Positions 1 through 7,265 of a stretch of DNA of 7,265 nucleotides are shown one piece after another (within the stretch, counting starts at the first letter, position 1; every line of letters starts with the position of its first letter). Below the pieces are notes generated by a model, which was not told the DNA's origin, did not search any database, and saw only the letters and a program-made list of their open reading frames with translations. The stretch spans positions 1-7,265 of the forward strand of contig CANGOK010000171.1 in assembly GCA_947455285.1 (NCBI GenBank), written 5' to 3'. Source of the stretch: Beijerinckiaceae bacterium. Lineage in GTDB: Bacteria; Pseudomonadota; Alphaproteobacteria; Rhizobiales; Beijerinckiaceae. The position numbers and the translations under genes were made by a program.

Positions 1-183
1 ATGACCGATGGCTCCGAATACATGACGCGCTCCACCTACGGCAAGGAAGGTGATGCGCTCAACCTCGACATCGATCCCAAGACGCACCCGGCCTGGACCG
101 GCGGCTCGCAGCAGCTGCTCGACCGCGGCGGCCGCCTGTCGCGCTTCACCTCGCGCTTCGGCAGCATCGGCGCGCGCAAGTAA
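1..183 (+). CDS. rpmE: 50S ribosomal protein L31, 5'-truncated by window edge
   Basis: Structural protein of the large ribosomal subunit. The visible 60 residues carry the L31 core: RSTYGKEGDALNLDID, then HPAWTGG, then LLDRGGRLSRF near the C-terminus. Alphaproteobacterial L31 is usually about 75 residues, so roughly 15 N-terminal residues should lie left of the window. The ATG at base 1 is therefore an internal methionine that happens to sit at the edge, not the start. The cysteines that bind zinc in E. coli L31 are absent in the visible part: the CSKCHPFFTG stretch corresponds to DPKTHPAWTG here. This is the zinc-independent C-minus form. The gene ends with TAA and is followed by a strong terminator. 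Identification is firm; only the start is missing. Confidence 0.95.
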   Translation: MTDGSEYMTRSTYGKEGDALNLDIDPKTHPAWTGGSQQLLDRGGRLSRFTSRFGSIGARK

Positions 184-200
184 GCCTCGGCGACTTAACG

Positions 201-228
201 AAAAACCCCGGCTTTGCCGGGGTTTTTT
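201..228. terminator. Two-way rho-independent terminator between rpmE and rcdA
   Basis: A perfect hairpin: AAAAACCCCGGC (201-212), loop TTT, then GCCGGGGTTTTT (216-227) with one more T. The GC stem is flanked by A's on the left and T's on the right, so a U-tract follows the stem on either strand. It lies 17 bases after the rpmE stop and about 35 bases after the rcdA stop, which comes from the other side. It can therefore end both converging transcripts. Confidence 0.93.
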
Positions 229-262
229 GCATTTAGGGGATAATCTTAAAGCGGGCGGGACT

Positions 263-799
263 TCACCCCCGCATATGAAACGCCTCACGCAGCATATTCA
301 GCTGCGATTCAATCGCGATCGGGCGAGCCTGAGAGGTCTTCCGAGCCGGGCCCTGATAGAGCAGGCTATCAAGGTGAAGGATGCGGGCCTGCAGGCGCAG
401 GGATTGCTGGCAAAGGTCCTGCAGGACATCGGGCAGGGTCGCGAAGGTGCGGGGGTCGCAGGAGAGGTCCTGCTTGGCGAGCTTCACCTTGTTTTTTTCC
501 AAGGCTGCCTGCGCGGGAGTGAGATCGCCTTCATTCACCGCACGCTGCATCAGAAGCCAGGAAGCGAGCTGCATCAGTCGGGTGGTCAGGCGCATGCTCT
601 CTGAGGCGTAGGCGAGCGCGACAGCGCGCGGCAGGGCCTTGGATTCGAGCCGTCCCGGGCCATCGAGATAGGCGGCGGAAAGCTCAACGAGATACATGCC
701 TTCCTTGAAAAGGGCCGTGAAAGCTTCAGATCCCGCGAGCTTATGCCCGAAGGAAACCGCGCCTCCGATTTCAATGACGCCTGATACGCTGGTGGACAT
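263..799 (-). CDS. rcdA: RcdA-like DUF1465 protein, regulator of CtrA degradation
   Basis: A 178-residue cytoplasmic, mostly helical protein. The family signature is clear: AYLDGPGR at residues 43-50 and ESMRLTTRLMQLASWLL at 67-83. The C-terminal part (about 148-178) looks less ordered. In Caulobacter the homologue RcdA is an adaptor that, with CpdR and PopA, helps ClpXP degrade the cell-cycle regulator CtrA. The same role here is inferred from homology, since many Rhizobiales members are annotated only as DUF1465. The ATG at 799 has only a weak GAG five bases upstream. The next methionine, residue 35, would cut into conserved sequence, so the ATG stands. The gene lies 101 bases after the DUF1192 gene, and the gap carries a CtrA-like box. 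Transcription ends at the terminator shared with rpmE. Confidence 0.85.
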   Translation of the reverse strand: MSTSVSGVIEIGGAVSFGHKLAGSEAFTALFKEGMYLVELSAAYLDGPGRLESKALPRAVALAYASESMRLTTRLMQLASWLLMQRAVNEGDLTPAQAALEKNKVKLAKQDLSCDPRTFATLPDVLQDLCQQSLRLQARILHLDSLLYQGPARKTSQARPIAIESQLNMLREAFHMRG

Positions 800-820
800 G
801 GGAGCTCACGCGCTAACCGC

Positions 821-833
821 CCCGAAAATCGGG
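821..833. repeat. Short inverted repeat in the rcdA leader
   Basis: Arms CCCGA (821-825) and TCGGG (829-833) flank a three-A loop. It lies about 22 bases upstream of the rcdA start codon and could fold in the rcdA leader RNA. With five-base arms it may also be chance in GC-rich DNA. Confidence 0.3.
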
Positions 834-854
834 ACTATTCCACACTAGCGCCAA

Positions 855-869
855 ACTCCGCCCCGGAGT
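855..869. repeat. Inverted repeat between DUF1192 and rcdA
   Basis: Arms ACTCCG (855-860) and CGGAGT (864-869) surround a CCC centre. On the minus strand the right arm is followed by only two more T's (TTT in all, counting the arm's last base), so at best it is a weak attenuator for transcription running out of the DUF1192 gene. Its position next to the CtrA-like box also allows a protein-binding site. I cannot tell these apart from the sequence. Confidence 0.3.
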
Positions 870-871
870 CG

Positions 872-887
872 GTAACTTCAGATTAAC
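872..887. promoter_or_regulatory. Candidate CtrA-binding box upstream of rcdA
   Basis: Read on the plus strand the site is GTAA-CTTCAGA-TTAAC. It matches the CtrA consensus TTAA-N7-TTAAC at eight of nine fixed positions with the exact seven-base spacing. A further TTAA follows at 889-892. It lies about 73-88 bases upstream of the rcdA ATG, in a gap otherwise rich in G and C. A GANTC site (GAGTC, 866-870), the target of the cell-cycle methylase CcrM, is two bases away. The box fits autoregulatory logic for a CtrA-degradation factor. Binding is inferred, and no convincing -10 element was found downstream. Confidence 0.42.
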
Positions 888-900
888 CTTAATGGGCGCG

Positions 901-1110
901 TCAGCCCTGCTTGAAGAAAGCGTCGGCCGCGAGCTTCGACGCCTCTTTTGAGGCCCGCGCGGCTTTCAGGCGGGCGATTTCGCCCTGCAGCAATTCGATC
1001 CGCTCGTTCAGCTCATCGACAGACAGGGCGTCGAGCGACTGGCCGACTTCATGGGTCGCCGGCGCCTTGCGGGGCTTTCCGAAGGGATCGACATCGTCGA
1101 AGTCAGCCAT
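901..1110 (-). CDS. DUF1192 small coiled-coil protein
   Basis: A 69-residue soluble protein of unknown function. The N-terminus is acidic and probably flexible (MADFDDVDPFGKPRKAP). From about residue 26 it carries the DUF1192 pattern LDALSVDELNERIELLQG, with leucine and isoleucine in heptad-like spacing and many charged residues, which points to a short coiled coil to about residue 64. There is no signal peptide or membrane segment. The ATG at 1110 has GGGAG six bases upstream. The gene begins 13 bases after the glmM stop, so the two are probably co-transcribed. DUF1192 genes are commonly found beside DUF1465 genes in Rhizobiales, which suggests but does not prove a shared role. Confidence 0.85.
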   Translation of the reverse strand: MADFDDVDPFGKPRKAPATHEVGQSLDALSVDELNERIELLQGEIARLKAARASKEASKLAADAFFKQG

Positions 1111-1123
1111 GGGGCGCTCCCAC

Positions 1124-2473
1124 TCAGGCCGCTTGCGCGCCAGAGCGCAAGGCGTCGCAAATCTGGTCGACGACCGCCTCGACCAGCGCGTGATCGTCGC
1201 CCTCCGCCATGACGCGGATCACAGGCTCGGTGCCCGAGGGGCGAATCACGAGGCGGCCGGACTTGCCGAGCCGAGCTTCGCCATCGGCGATGGCGGCCTT
1301 CACATGGGCCGCCTGAAGCGGCTGGCCGCCGCCGTGGCGCACATTCTTGAGGATCTGCGGCACAGCTTCGAACTGATGGCAGACCTCGCTCACCGGCCTG
1401 CCCTGCCGCTGCACGACAGCTAGAACCTGAAGCGCCGCCACAAGGCCATCGCCCGTCGTCGCATAGTCCGACAGGATGATGTGGCCGGACTGTTCGCCGC
1501 CGAGGTTGTAGCCGTGCTCGCGCATGTGCTCGAGCACATAGCGGTCGCCCACGGCGGTGCGCGGCATTTCGAGGCCGATGGAGGCGAGATAGCGTTCAAG
1601 GCCGAGATTCGACATGACCGTGGTCACGACGCCCGGCCGCGAAAGGCGCCCGTCCTCCTTCCAGCTCTGGGCCACCACGGCCATGAGCTGATCGCCATCG
1701 ACGAGATGGCCGCGCTCATCCACCAGCAGCACGCGGTCCGCATCGCCATCAAGGGCGATGCCGATGTCCGCGCGCATTTCGCGCACCTTGGAGGCGAGGG
1801 CTTCGGGCGAGGTAGAGCCGACGTCCTGATTGATGTTGAAGCCATTGGGCTCGACGCCGATGGAGAAGACCTCCGCGCCCAGCTCCCAGAGCGCCTCGGG
1901 CGCCACCTTGTAGCCCGCGCCATTGGCGCAATCGACGACGATGCGCATGCCCTCCAGCGAGAGGTTGCGCGGCAGGGTGCGCTTGGCGAATTCGATATAG
2001 CGGGCCTGCACGCTTTCCACGCGTTTGGCCCGGCCGAGTTCGCGAGAGCCAGCAAGGCGCGAGCCGAGATCGGAGGCCAGAAGGTCTTCGATCTCCGCCT
2101 CGACCTCGTCGGAAAGCTTGTAGCCATCAGGCCCGAAAAGCTTGATGCCATTATCCTCGAAGAGATTGTGCGAGGCCGAGATCATCACGCCAAGATCAGA
2201 GCGCATGGAGCGGGTGAGCATGGCGACCGCAGGGGTGGGCACCGGACCGAGCAGCAGCACATCCATGCCGACCGAGGTGAAGCCCGCCACGAGCGCGGTT
2301 TCGATCATATAGCCGCTGAGGCGCGTATCCTTGCCGATGACGACGCGATGGCGATGATCGCCCCGCTGAAACACGAGGCCTGCGGCCTGCCCGACCTTCA
2401 AGGCCAGCTCCGGCGTGATGTGGCTGTTGGCGCGGCCGCGAATGCCGTCCGTACCGAAGAATTTTTTAGCCAT
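1124..2473 (-). CDS. glmM: Phosphoglucosamine mutase GlmM
   Basis: Converts glucosamine-6-phosphate to glucosamine-1-phosphate in the cytoplasm, the step before GlmU in making UDP-GlcNAc for peptidoglycan and LPS. The 449-residue protein has the usual family length and all landmarks: N-terminal KKFFGTDGIRG (3-13), the phosphoserine loop MISASHN (97-103) with Ser101 as the phosphorylated residue, the magnesium loop DGDADR (242-247), the sugar-binding GGEQSGH (325-331), and the C-terminal phosphate-binding RPSGTEPVIRVM (411-422). The ATG at 2473 gives the family-typical MAKKFFGTDG start and has GGGAG upstream, though only three bases away. An in-frame GTG at 2503 is less likely because it falls almost at the predicted transcription start. 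The DUF1192 gene follows 13 bases downstream. Confidence 0.97.
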   Translation of the reverse strand: MAKKFFGTDGIRGRANSHITPELALKVGQAAGLVFQRGDHRHRVVIGKDTRLSGYMIETALVAGFTSVGMDVLLLGPVPTPAVAMLTRSMRSDLGVMISASHNLFEDNGIKLFGPDGYKLSDEVEAEIEDLLASDLGSRLAGSRELGRAKRVESVQARYIEFAKRTLPRNLSLEGMRIVVDCANGAGYKVAPEALWELGAEVFSIGVEPNGFNINQDVGSTSPEALASKVREMRADIGIALDGDADRVLLVDERGHLVDGDQLMAVVAQSWKEDGRLSRPGVVTTVMSNLGLERYLASIGLEMPRTAVGDRYVLEHMREHGYNLGGEQSGHIILSDYATTGDGLVAALQVLAVVQRQGRPVSEVCHQFEAVPQILKNVRHGGGQPLQAAHVKAAIADGEARLGKSGRLVIRPSGTEPVIRVMAEGDDHALVEAVVDQICDALRSGAQAA

Positions 2474-2513
2474 CGGCTCCCGATCCTGATCTCGCGATCG
2501 CACAAGTGAGGCG

Positions 2514-2542
2514 ATTATATCGCAGGCGCCCGCTGCTCCAAA
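2514..2542 (-). promoter_or_regulatory. Likely sigma-70-type promoter of glmM
   Basis: On the minus strand a perfect TATAAT (-10, at 2514-2519) lies 17 bases downstream of TTTGGA (2537-2542), a poor -35 element. Transcription would begin near 2507, leaving a leader of about 34 bases before the glmM ATG. A perfect TATAAT is rare by chance in DNA this rich in G and C, which is the main support. Confidence 0.45.
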
Positions 2543-2646
2543 GATGAGCTGGGCCGTCCGCCATCACGTTTTGTCAACAAGCGTAACATGGGGCCATCTC
2601 TTGCCTGCTTCCAGCAGCGCCCCTAAACATTTGGCAGGAGACCGCC

Positions 2647-3000
2647 ATGAGCCTGATGATCTATCACAATCCCAATTGCTCCACCTCGCGAAATGTCTTG
2701 CGCCTGTTGCAGGAGGGCGGAAAATCGCCGCAGGTGATCGAATATCTCAAGACGCCGCCCTCGCGCGAGCGGATGAAGGAATTGCTGGCCGCCATGGGCA
2801 TGAAGCCGCGCGACATCCTGCGCCGCAGCGGCACGCCCTATGACGAACTGGGGCTGGATGATCCCGCCCTCACCGACGATCAGATTCTCGACGCGCTCGA
2901 AGCCCATCCCATCCTCATGCAGCGCCCCATCGTGGCCTCCGAAAAGGGCGTGCGCCTGTGTCGGCCGCTTGAGCGCGTGCATGAGGTCGTGGATCTCTGA
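2647..3000 (+). CDS. arsC: Glutaredoxin-type arsenate reductase ArsC
   Basis: Predicted to reduce arsenate to arsenite using glutathione and glutaredoxin in the cytoplasm. The 117-residue thioredoxin-fold protein matches the R773/E. coli ArsC family. The catalytic cysteine is Cys11 in HNPNCSTSRN (7-16). The arginines that bind the oxyanion in R773 ArsC (60, 94, 107) have counterparts at Arg59, Arg93 in ILMQRPIV and Arg106 in RLCRP. It lacks the C-terminal tail of the plasmid enzyme, as short chromosomal members do. The complete residue set argues against a Spx-like regulator. AGGAG lies six bases before the ATG. There is no arsR, arsB or acr3 in the window, so an arsenic role rests on the family alone. 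The gene runs opposite to its neighbours glmM and ftsH, and a LysE-type exporter follows 28 bases later. Confidence 0.9.
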   Translation: MSLMIYHNPNCSTSRNVLRLLQEGGKSPQVIEYLKTPPSRERMKELLAAMGMKPRDILRRSGTPYDELGLDDPALTDDQILDALEAHPILMQRPIVASEKGVRLCRPLERVHEVVDL

Positions 3001-3015
3001 AACGGCCAAAGCCTT

Positions 3016-3022
3016 AGGGAGG
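3016..3022 (+). promoter_or_regulatory. Ribosome-binding site that fixes the lysE GTG start
   Basis: AGGGAGG ends six bases before the GTG at 3029. It is the best Shine-Dalgarno sequence in this block, and it lies in the short gap after the arsC stop. It supports GTG over starts further upstream, which would fall inside arsC. Confidence 0.8.
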
Positions 3023-3028
3023 CGCGCG

Positions 3029-3652
3029 GTGACCATCGCAACCATCGTCACTTTCGTCGCAGCCTCTCTCCTCCTTTCCTTCTCGCCCGGCCCTGACATT
3101 CTCTTCGTGCTGACGCAATCGGCCACCCATGGCTGGCGTCGAGGGATCGTGATCACAGCCGGTCTTTGCTCCGGCCTCATCGTGCACACCGCCGCCGTGG
3201 CGCTTGGCGTGGCGATCATCTTCAAGCAGTCGGAAGCGGCCTTCACGACGCTCAAACTCGTCGGCGCGGCCTATCTTCTCTACCTCGCCTATGGAGCCTT
3301 ACGGGCAGGCGCCACCGTGGTGGCGACGCAGGGAGGCAAGGCTGAACCCTATGGCAAGATGTTCCTTCGGGGCGTCGTCATGAATGTGACGAACCCCAAG
3401 GTCGCGCTCTTCTTCCTCGCTTTTCTGCCCCAGTTCACGGATGCCGGCCAAGGCTCGATTGAAGCGCAAATCGTGATGCTCGGCGCATTGTTCATGGGCT
3501 CGGCCTTCTGCGCTTTCAGCCTCACCGCCATTCTGGCGGGAACGGTCAGCGAAAGGCTGTTGAAATCCGAGCGGGCGCAGATGATCCTGAACAGGATCGC
3601 GGGCGCCGTATTCGTCGGATTGGCGCTGAAACTCGCCCTCGCTGAACGCTAG
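3029..3652 (+). CDS. LysE/RhtB family exporter, inner-membrane protein
   Basis: A 207-residue inner-membrane protein of the LysE/RhtB family, whose characterised members export amino acids such as lysine, threonine or homoserine lactone; the substrate here is unknown. Family marks are SPGPD (19-23) at the end of the first hydrophobic segment, GWRRGIVITAG (35-45), and NPK (122-124). Hydrophobic segments lie at roughly 4-26, 40-64, 70-92, 115-135, 148-172 and 187-204, fitting the usual six-helix plan. The start is GTG with a strong ribosome-binding site. The open frame continues upstream, but only through arsC in another frame. It lies 28 bases after arsC and is probably co-transcribed with it. 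A functional link, such as export of a toxic product, is speculation. Confidence 0.9.
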   Translation: MTIATIVTFVAASLLLSFSPGPDILFVLTQSATHGWRRGIVITAGLCSGLIVHTAAVALGVAIIFKQSEAAFTTLKLVGAAYLLYLAYGALRAGATVVATQGGKAEPYGKMFLRGVVMNVTNPKVALFFLAFLPQFTDAGQGSIEAQIVMLGALFMGSAFCAFSLTAILAGTVSERLLKSERAQMILNRIAGAVFVGLALKLALAER

Positions 3653-3659
3653 GCCCAAC

Positions 3660-3689
3660 AAAAAACCGCCCCCGAAATCGGAGGCGGTT
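3660..3689 (-). terminator. Rho-independent terminator at the end of ftsH
   Basis: The hairpin has arms AACCGCC (3664-3670) and GGCGGTT (3683-3689), one C/A mismatch, then three more pairs around an AAAT loop. Six A's at 3660-3665 give a U-tract directly after the stem on the minus strand, so it is strong for ftsH. On the plus strand only TTCTTG follows, so it is a weaker stop for lysE, whose TAG is seven bases upstream. Confidence 0.85.
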
Positions 3690-3710
3690 CTTGATGTCTG
3701 ACCGTTGGAG

Positions 3711-5639
<1,929 letters not shown>

Positions 5640-5699
5640 ATTCGATCCTTGTGCAGTCCCTGCGGGGCTTCGAACGCGCCCACGCTGGCCGCTCCTTCC

Positions 5700-5728
5700 A
5701 ATTTAGGCGTCCGGGCAAGGCTTGCCAA
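5700..5728 (-). promoter_or_regulatory. Candidate ftsH promoter
   Basis: On the minus strand TTGGCA (5723-5728) and TAAATT (5700-5705) are separated by 17 bases. They match the sigma-70 elements at five of six and four of six positions. With the preceding C the upstream part reads CTTGGC, and the downstream part can be read CCTAAAT, so a heat-shock (RpoH) promoter is also possible; ftsH is RpoH-controlled in other proteobacteria. A start near 5693 would leave a leader of about 54 bases. Prediction only. Confidence 0.4.
5714..5726. repeat. 13-base palindrome inside the ftsH promoter spacer
   Basis: GGCAAG and CTTGCC flank a single G. The palindrome covers part of the -35 element and part of the spacer of the candidate ftsH promoter, where a repressor could act. 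No known operator is recognised, and six-base arms can occur by chance. Confidence 0.35.
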
Positions 5729-5777
5729 GGGAAGCAACCATCTTTCCCGCAGCCTGCTTCATGAAGTCACGGGAATG

Positions 5778-6776
5778 TCAGGAAATACTACTTTTGCGCG
5801 GCGGTGCCCGGGTCACGACCAGCCGCCCGGCGCCGGTCACGCGCACGAAAGCGCCCCCCAGCGTTCCGGCGAAGTCCCGCTCGCCAGCGATGGCTGCGCT
5901 CACACCAGCGCCAAGCCTCTCAAGCCTGTCGAGCCGGGGGGCGCCTTCGCCAATCCTCGAAATCTCGACCTCAAGCAGGCGCAGCAGGATTTCCAGGGAA
6001 ACGGCCCGCAGAGGCGCAGCGGCGCATTCGAACCGGTCGTCGCTGACCACGGAATCAAGGCGCGCCCGCAGATCAGCAAGGCTTGCGCGCAGGGCCTCAT
6101 CAACGCGGGCGGCGCGGCGCCCCAGACGCAGCAACTCAGCTGTCCCAAGCCCTTCCCCTTCGAGCAGGGCGAGAACCCGCTTGAGATCGGTGCGGGCGAA
6201 ACGGGGATCGCGATTTGAGGGATCTAGGAAAAAGGGCTGTCCGACCGCCTCACAAAAAGCGATGAGATCAGCCTTTGAGAGGTCAAGAAGCGGCCGCACG
6301 AGGCGATAGCCGCCGCGCTGCGAAACCTTCGCCATGGCCGCGAGGCCAGCGATTCCGCTGCCCCTCAACAGTCGGAACAAGATGGTCTCTGCCTGATCGC
6401 CCGCGTGGTGGCCGGTCAGAAGGACGTCTGCGCCAATTTCCCGGGCGAGGCCCTCTAGCAAACGGTAACGGGCGGCTCGGGCCAGCTCCTGCAGCTTCGT
6501 CTTCGGCCTCTCACCGGTCCAGGTGAGGATGTGGTGCGGGATATTCAGCGCGCCCGCCCAAACCGCGACCTGCTGCGCTTCGGCGAGCGAGCCGGGGCGC
6601 AAGTCATGATCCACTGTCGCGGCGTGAATCTCAGGCCCGCCCGCGTCCCGCCAGCCCGCGGCGAGATGCAGCAGGGCCATGGAGTCGGGACCGCCGGAAA
6701 CCGCCACGAGAACGCGCGCGGGCGCGCCTGCGCAGGCTAAAAGCTCGGAAGGGGCCGGAATGGCGCCCCCGCTCAA
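5778..6776 (-). CDS. tilS: tRNA(Ile)-lysidine synthase TilS
   Basis: Attaches lysine to the wobble cytidine (C34) of the CAU-anticodon tRNA-Ile using ATP, so that it reads AUA and is charged with isoleucine. The protein is 332 residues from the start chosen here. It has the PP-loop SGGPDS (27-32), VDHDLRPGS (55-63), GHHAGDQAETI (122-132) and DPSNRDPRFART (185-196), all typical of the TilS N-terminal catalytic domain. The C-terminal part is shorter and less conserved than in E. coli TilS. The start is uncertain because no ATG lies between the cpoB stop and the PP-loop. I chose TTG at 6776: GAGGA lies seven bases upstream and overlaps the cpoB stop, giving a 10-base gap and probable translational coupling. 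A longer frame reaching TTG at 6923 would overlap cpoB by about 45 codons with low-complexity sequence. Confidence 0.9.
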   Translation of the reverse strand: MSGGAIPAPSELLACAGAPARVLVAVSGGPDSMALLHLAAGWRDAGGPEIHAATVDHDLRPGSLAEAQQVAVWAGALNIPHHILTWTGERPKTKLQELARAARYRLLEGLAREIGADVLLTGHHAGDQAETILFRLLRGSGIAGLAAMAKVSQRGGYRLVRPLLDLSKADLIAFCEAVGQPFFLDPSNRDPRFARTDLKRVLALLEGEGLGTAELLRLGRRAARVDEALRASLADLRARLDSVVSDDRFECAAAPLRAVSLEILLRLLEVEISRIGEGAPRLDRLERLGAGVSAAIAGERDFAGTLGGAFVRVTGAGRLVVTRAPPRKSSIS

Positions 6777-6783
6777 AAGCGCG

Positions 6784-6788
6784 TCCTC
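6784..6788 (-). promoter_or_regulatory. Ribosome-binding site overlapping the cpoB stop, sets tilS start
   Basis: Read on the minus strand this is GAGGA, seven bases before the TTG at 6776. Its first two bases are the last two of the cpoB TGA stop codon. This arrangement suits translational coupling and supports the short form of TilS. Confidence 0.6.
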
Positions 6789-7265
6789 AACACTGGGCGC
6801 GCTTGCTCTCGCGCTCGGCGCTCGCGCGCACGGCGGAGGACGCCGCGGGATATTTGCGGCCAACCTCGCCGAAAGCTGCGCAGGCCTGCTCCTTGGCGCC
6901 GAGCTTTTCAAGCGAAAGCCCAAGCCTCACAAGGGCTTCCGGCGCGCGCACAGCACGTGGGAAGTCCGTCGTGATCTTCAAATATTGCTCGGCGGCGTCC
7001 CGGGCGCGGGCGCGGCGGAAATAGGTTTCGCCAAGCATGAAGGTCGCCTCGGGGGTCAGCCGGTCCTTGGGATGCTGGTCGAGGTAGCTGCGGAAGCGCT
7101 GCTCGGCGACTTCATATTGGCCATCCCGCAAGGCGGCGGTTCCGGCGTCGTAATCATTGGCGGGCGCGGGAAGCGAGGCGTTCTGGGTGACGGGTTCGGG
7201 CGCGCGCGGCGCCGCCTGCCCCTGAAGGCTGGCCGTCGCAGTCGGATCGACCCCGGCAGGTTTAC
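6787..7265 (-). CDS. cpoB: CpoB/YbgF, Tol-Pal system TPR protein, N-terminus outside window
   Basis: The C-terminal 158 residues of a periplasmic protein that, in E. coli, links the Tol-Pal constriction machinery to peptidoglycan synthesis at division. The visible part starts with a Pro/Ala-rich linker (about residues 1-35). It is followed by three tetratricopeptide-like repeats beginning near YDAGTAALRDGQY (38-50), then TPEATFMLGETYFRR (70-84) and APEALVRLGLSLEKLG (107-122). The protein ends in RAQC. This is the usual C-terminal YbgF domain. The signal peptide and N-terminal coiled coil expected of the family would be encoded beyond the right edge. An in-frame TTG at 7131 is internal to the repeat region and is not the start. 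tilS follows 10 bases after the stop, as is common in alphaproteobacteria, where tol-pal genes lie upstream. Confidence 0.9.
   Translation of the reverse strand, partial: KPAGVDPTATASLQGQAAPRAPEPVTQNASLPAPANDYDAGTAALRDGQYEVAEQRFRSYLDQHPKDRLTPEATFMLGETYFRRARARDAAEQYLKITTDFPRAVRAPEALVRLGLSLEKLGAKEQACAAFGEVGRKYPAASSAVRASAERESKRAQC

Noticed and set aside
2474..2503. Longer glmM start at GTG 2503
   Set aside because: It adds ten charged residues before the conserved MAKKFFGTDG start and falls within about five bases of the predicted transcription start, leaving no room for a ribosome-binding site.
1481..2509. A 342-codon open frame on the plus strand opposite glmM
   Set aside because: It has the same codon-register antisense relation to glmM as the frame opposite ftsH. 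The predicted protein is His/Ala/Arg-rich with no recognisable domain.
2571..2629. Possible arsC promoters: TTGTCA at 2571, and TTGCCT at 2601 with TAAACA at 2624
   Set aside because: The first lacks any acceptable -10 element at 16-18 bases. The second would start transcription inside the ribosome-binding site. A perfect TTGACA on the minus strand (2572-2577) also has no -10 partner. arsC must have a promoter, but I cannot place it.
2840..3028. Longer lysE reading that starts inside arsC
   Set aside because: The extra 63 codons are arsC read in another frame, without membrane-protein character, and the GTG at 3029 has a strong ribosome-binding site.
5649..6309. Plus-strand open frames across the ftsH-tilS gap and opposite tilS
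   Set aside because: They overlap the well-supported tilS gene, are rich in Arg, Ser and Pro as expected of shadow frames in GC-rich DNA, and show no domain.

Overview
This is a 7.3 kb stretch of ordinary, GC-rich chromosomal core DNA from an alphaproteobacterium, most likely of the order Hyphomicrobiales/Rhizobiales. The assignment rests on three things: a cysteine-free L31 followed by an RcdA/DUF1465 gene and a DUF1192 gene, the cpoB-tilS-ftsH-glmM gene order, and the protein sequences themselves. I cannot name the genus. There is no tRNA, rRNA, CRISPR array, insertion sequence, phage gene or obvious new system. The longest gap between genes is 173 bases.

Layout from left to right. Positions 1-183 (+) hold the 3' part of rpmE (ribosomal protein L31), which ends at a strong two-way terminator. 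Three genes then lie on the minus strand and are read right to left: glmM (phosphoglucosamine mutase), a DUF1192 coiled-coil gene 13 bases later, and rcdA (DUF1465), which ends at the same terminator. Next comes a two-gene block on the opposite strand: arsC (glutaredoxin-type arsenate reductase) and a LysE/RhtB-type exporter. This block sits between glmM and ftsH. A terminator separates the exporter from the converging ftsH. The right-hand part, again on the minus strand, is cpoB/ybgF (3' part only), tilS and ftsH.

The minus-strand genes are housekeeping. They cover envelope constriction (CpoB), tRNA-Ile lysidine modification (TilS), membrane protein quality control (FtsH), peptidoglycan and LPS precursor supply (GlmM) and cell-cycle proteolysis (RcdA). 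The arsC-lysE pair interrupts what is often a direct ftsH-glmM neighbourhood in this group and looks like a local insertion with its own direction of transcription.

The most useful observations are regulatory or concern gene starts. A near-consensus CtrA box with an adjacent GANTC methylation site lies upstream of rcdA, whose Caulobacter relative helps destroy CtrA. tilS probably starts at a TTG coupled to the end of cpoB, and lysE at a GTG. The putative ftsH promoter has a 13-base palindrome in its spacer, and a TATAAT-bearing promoter precedes glmM.
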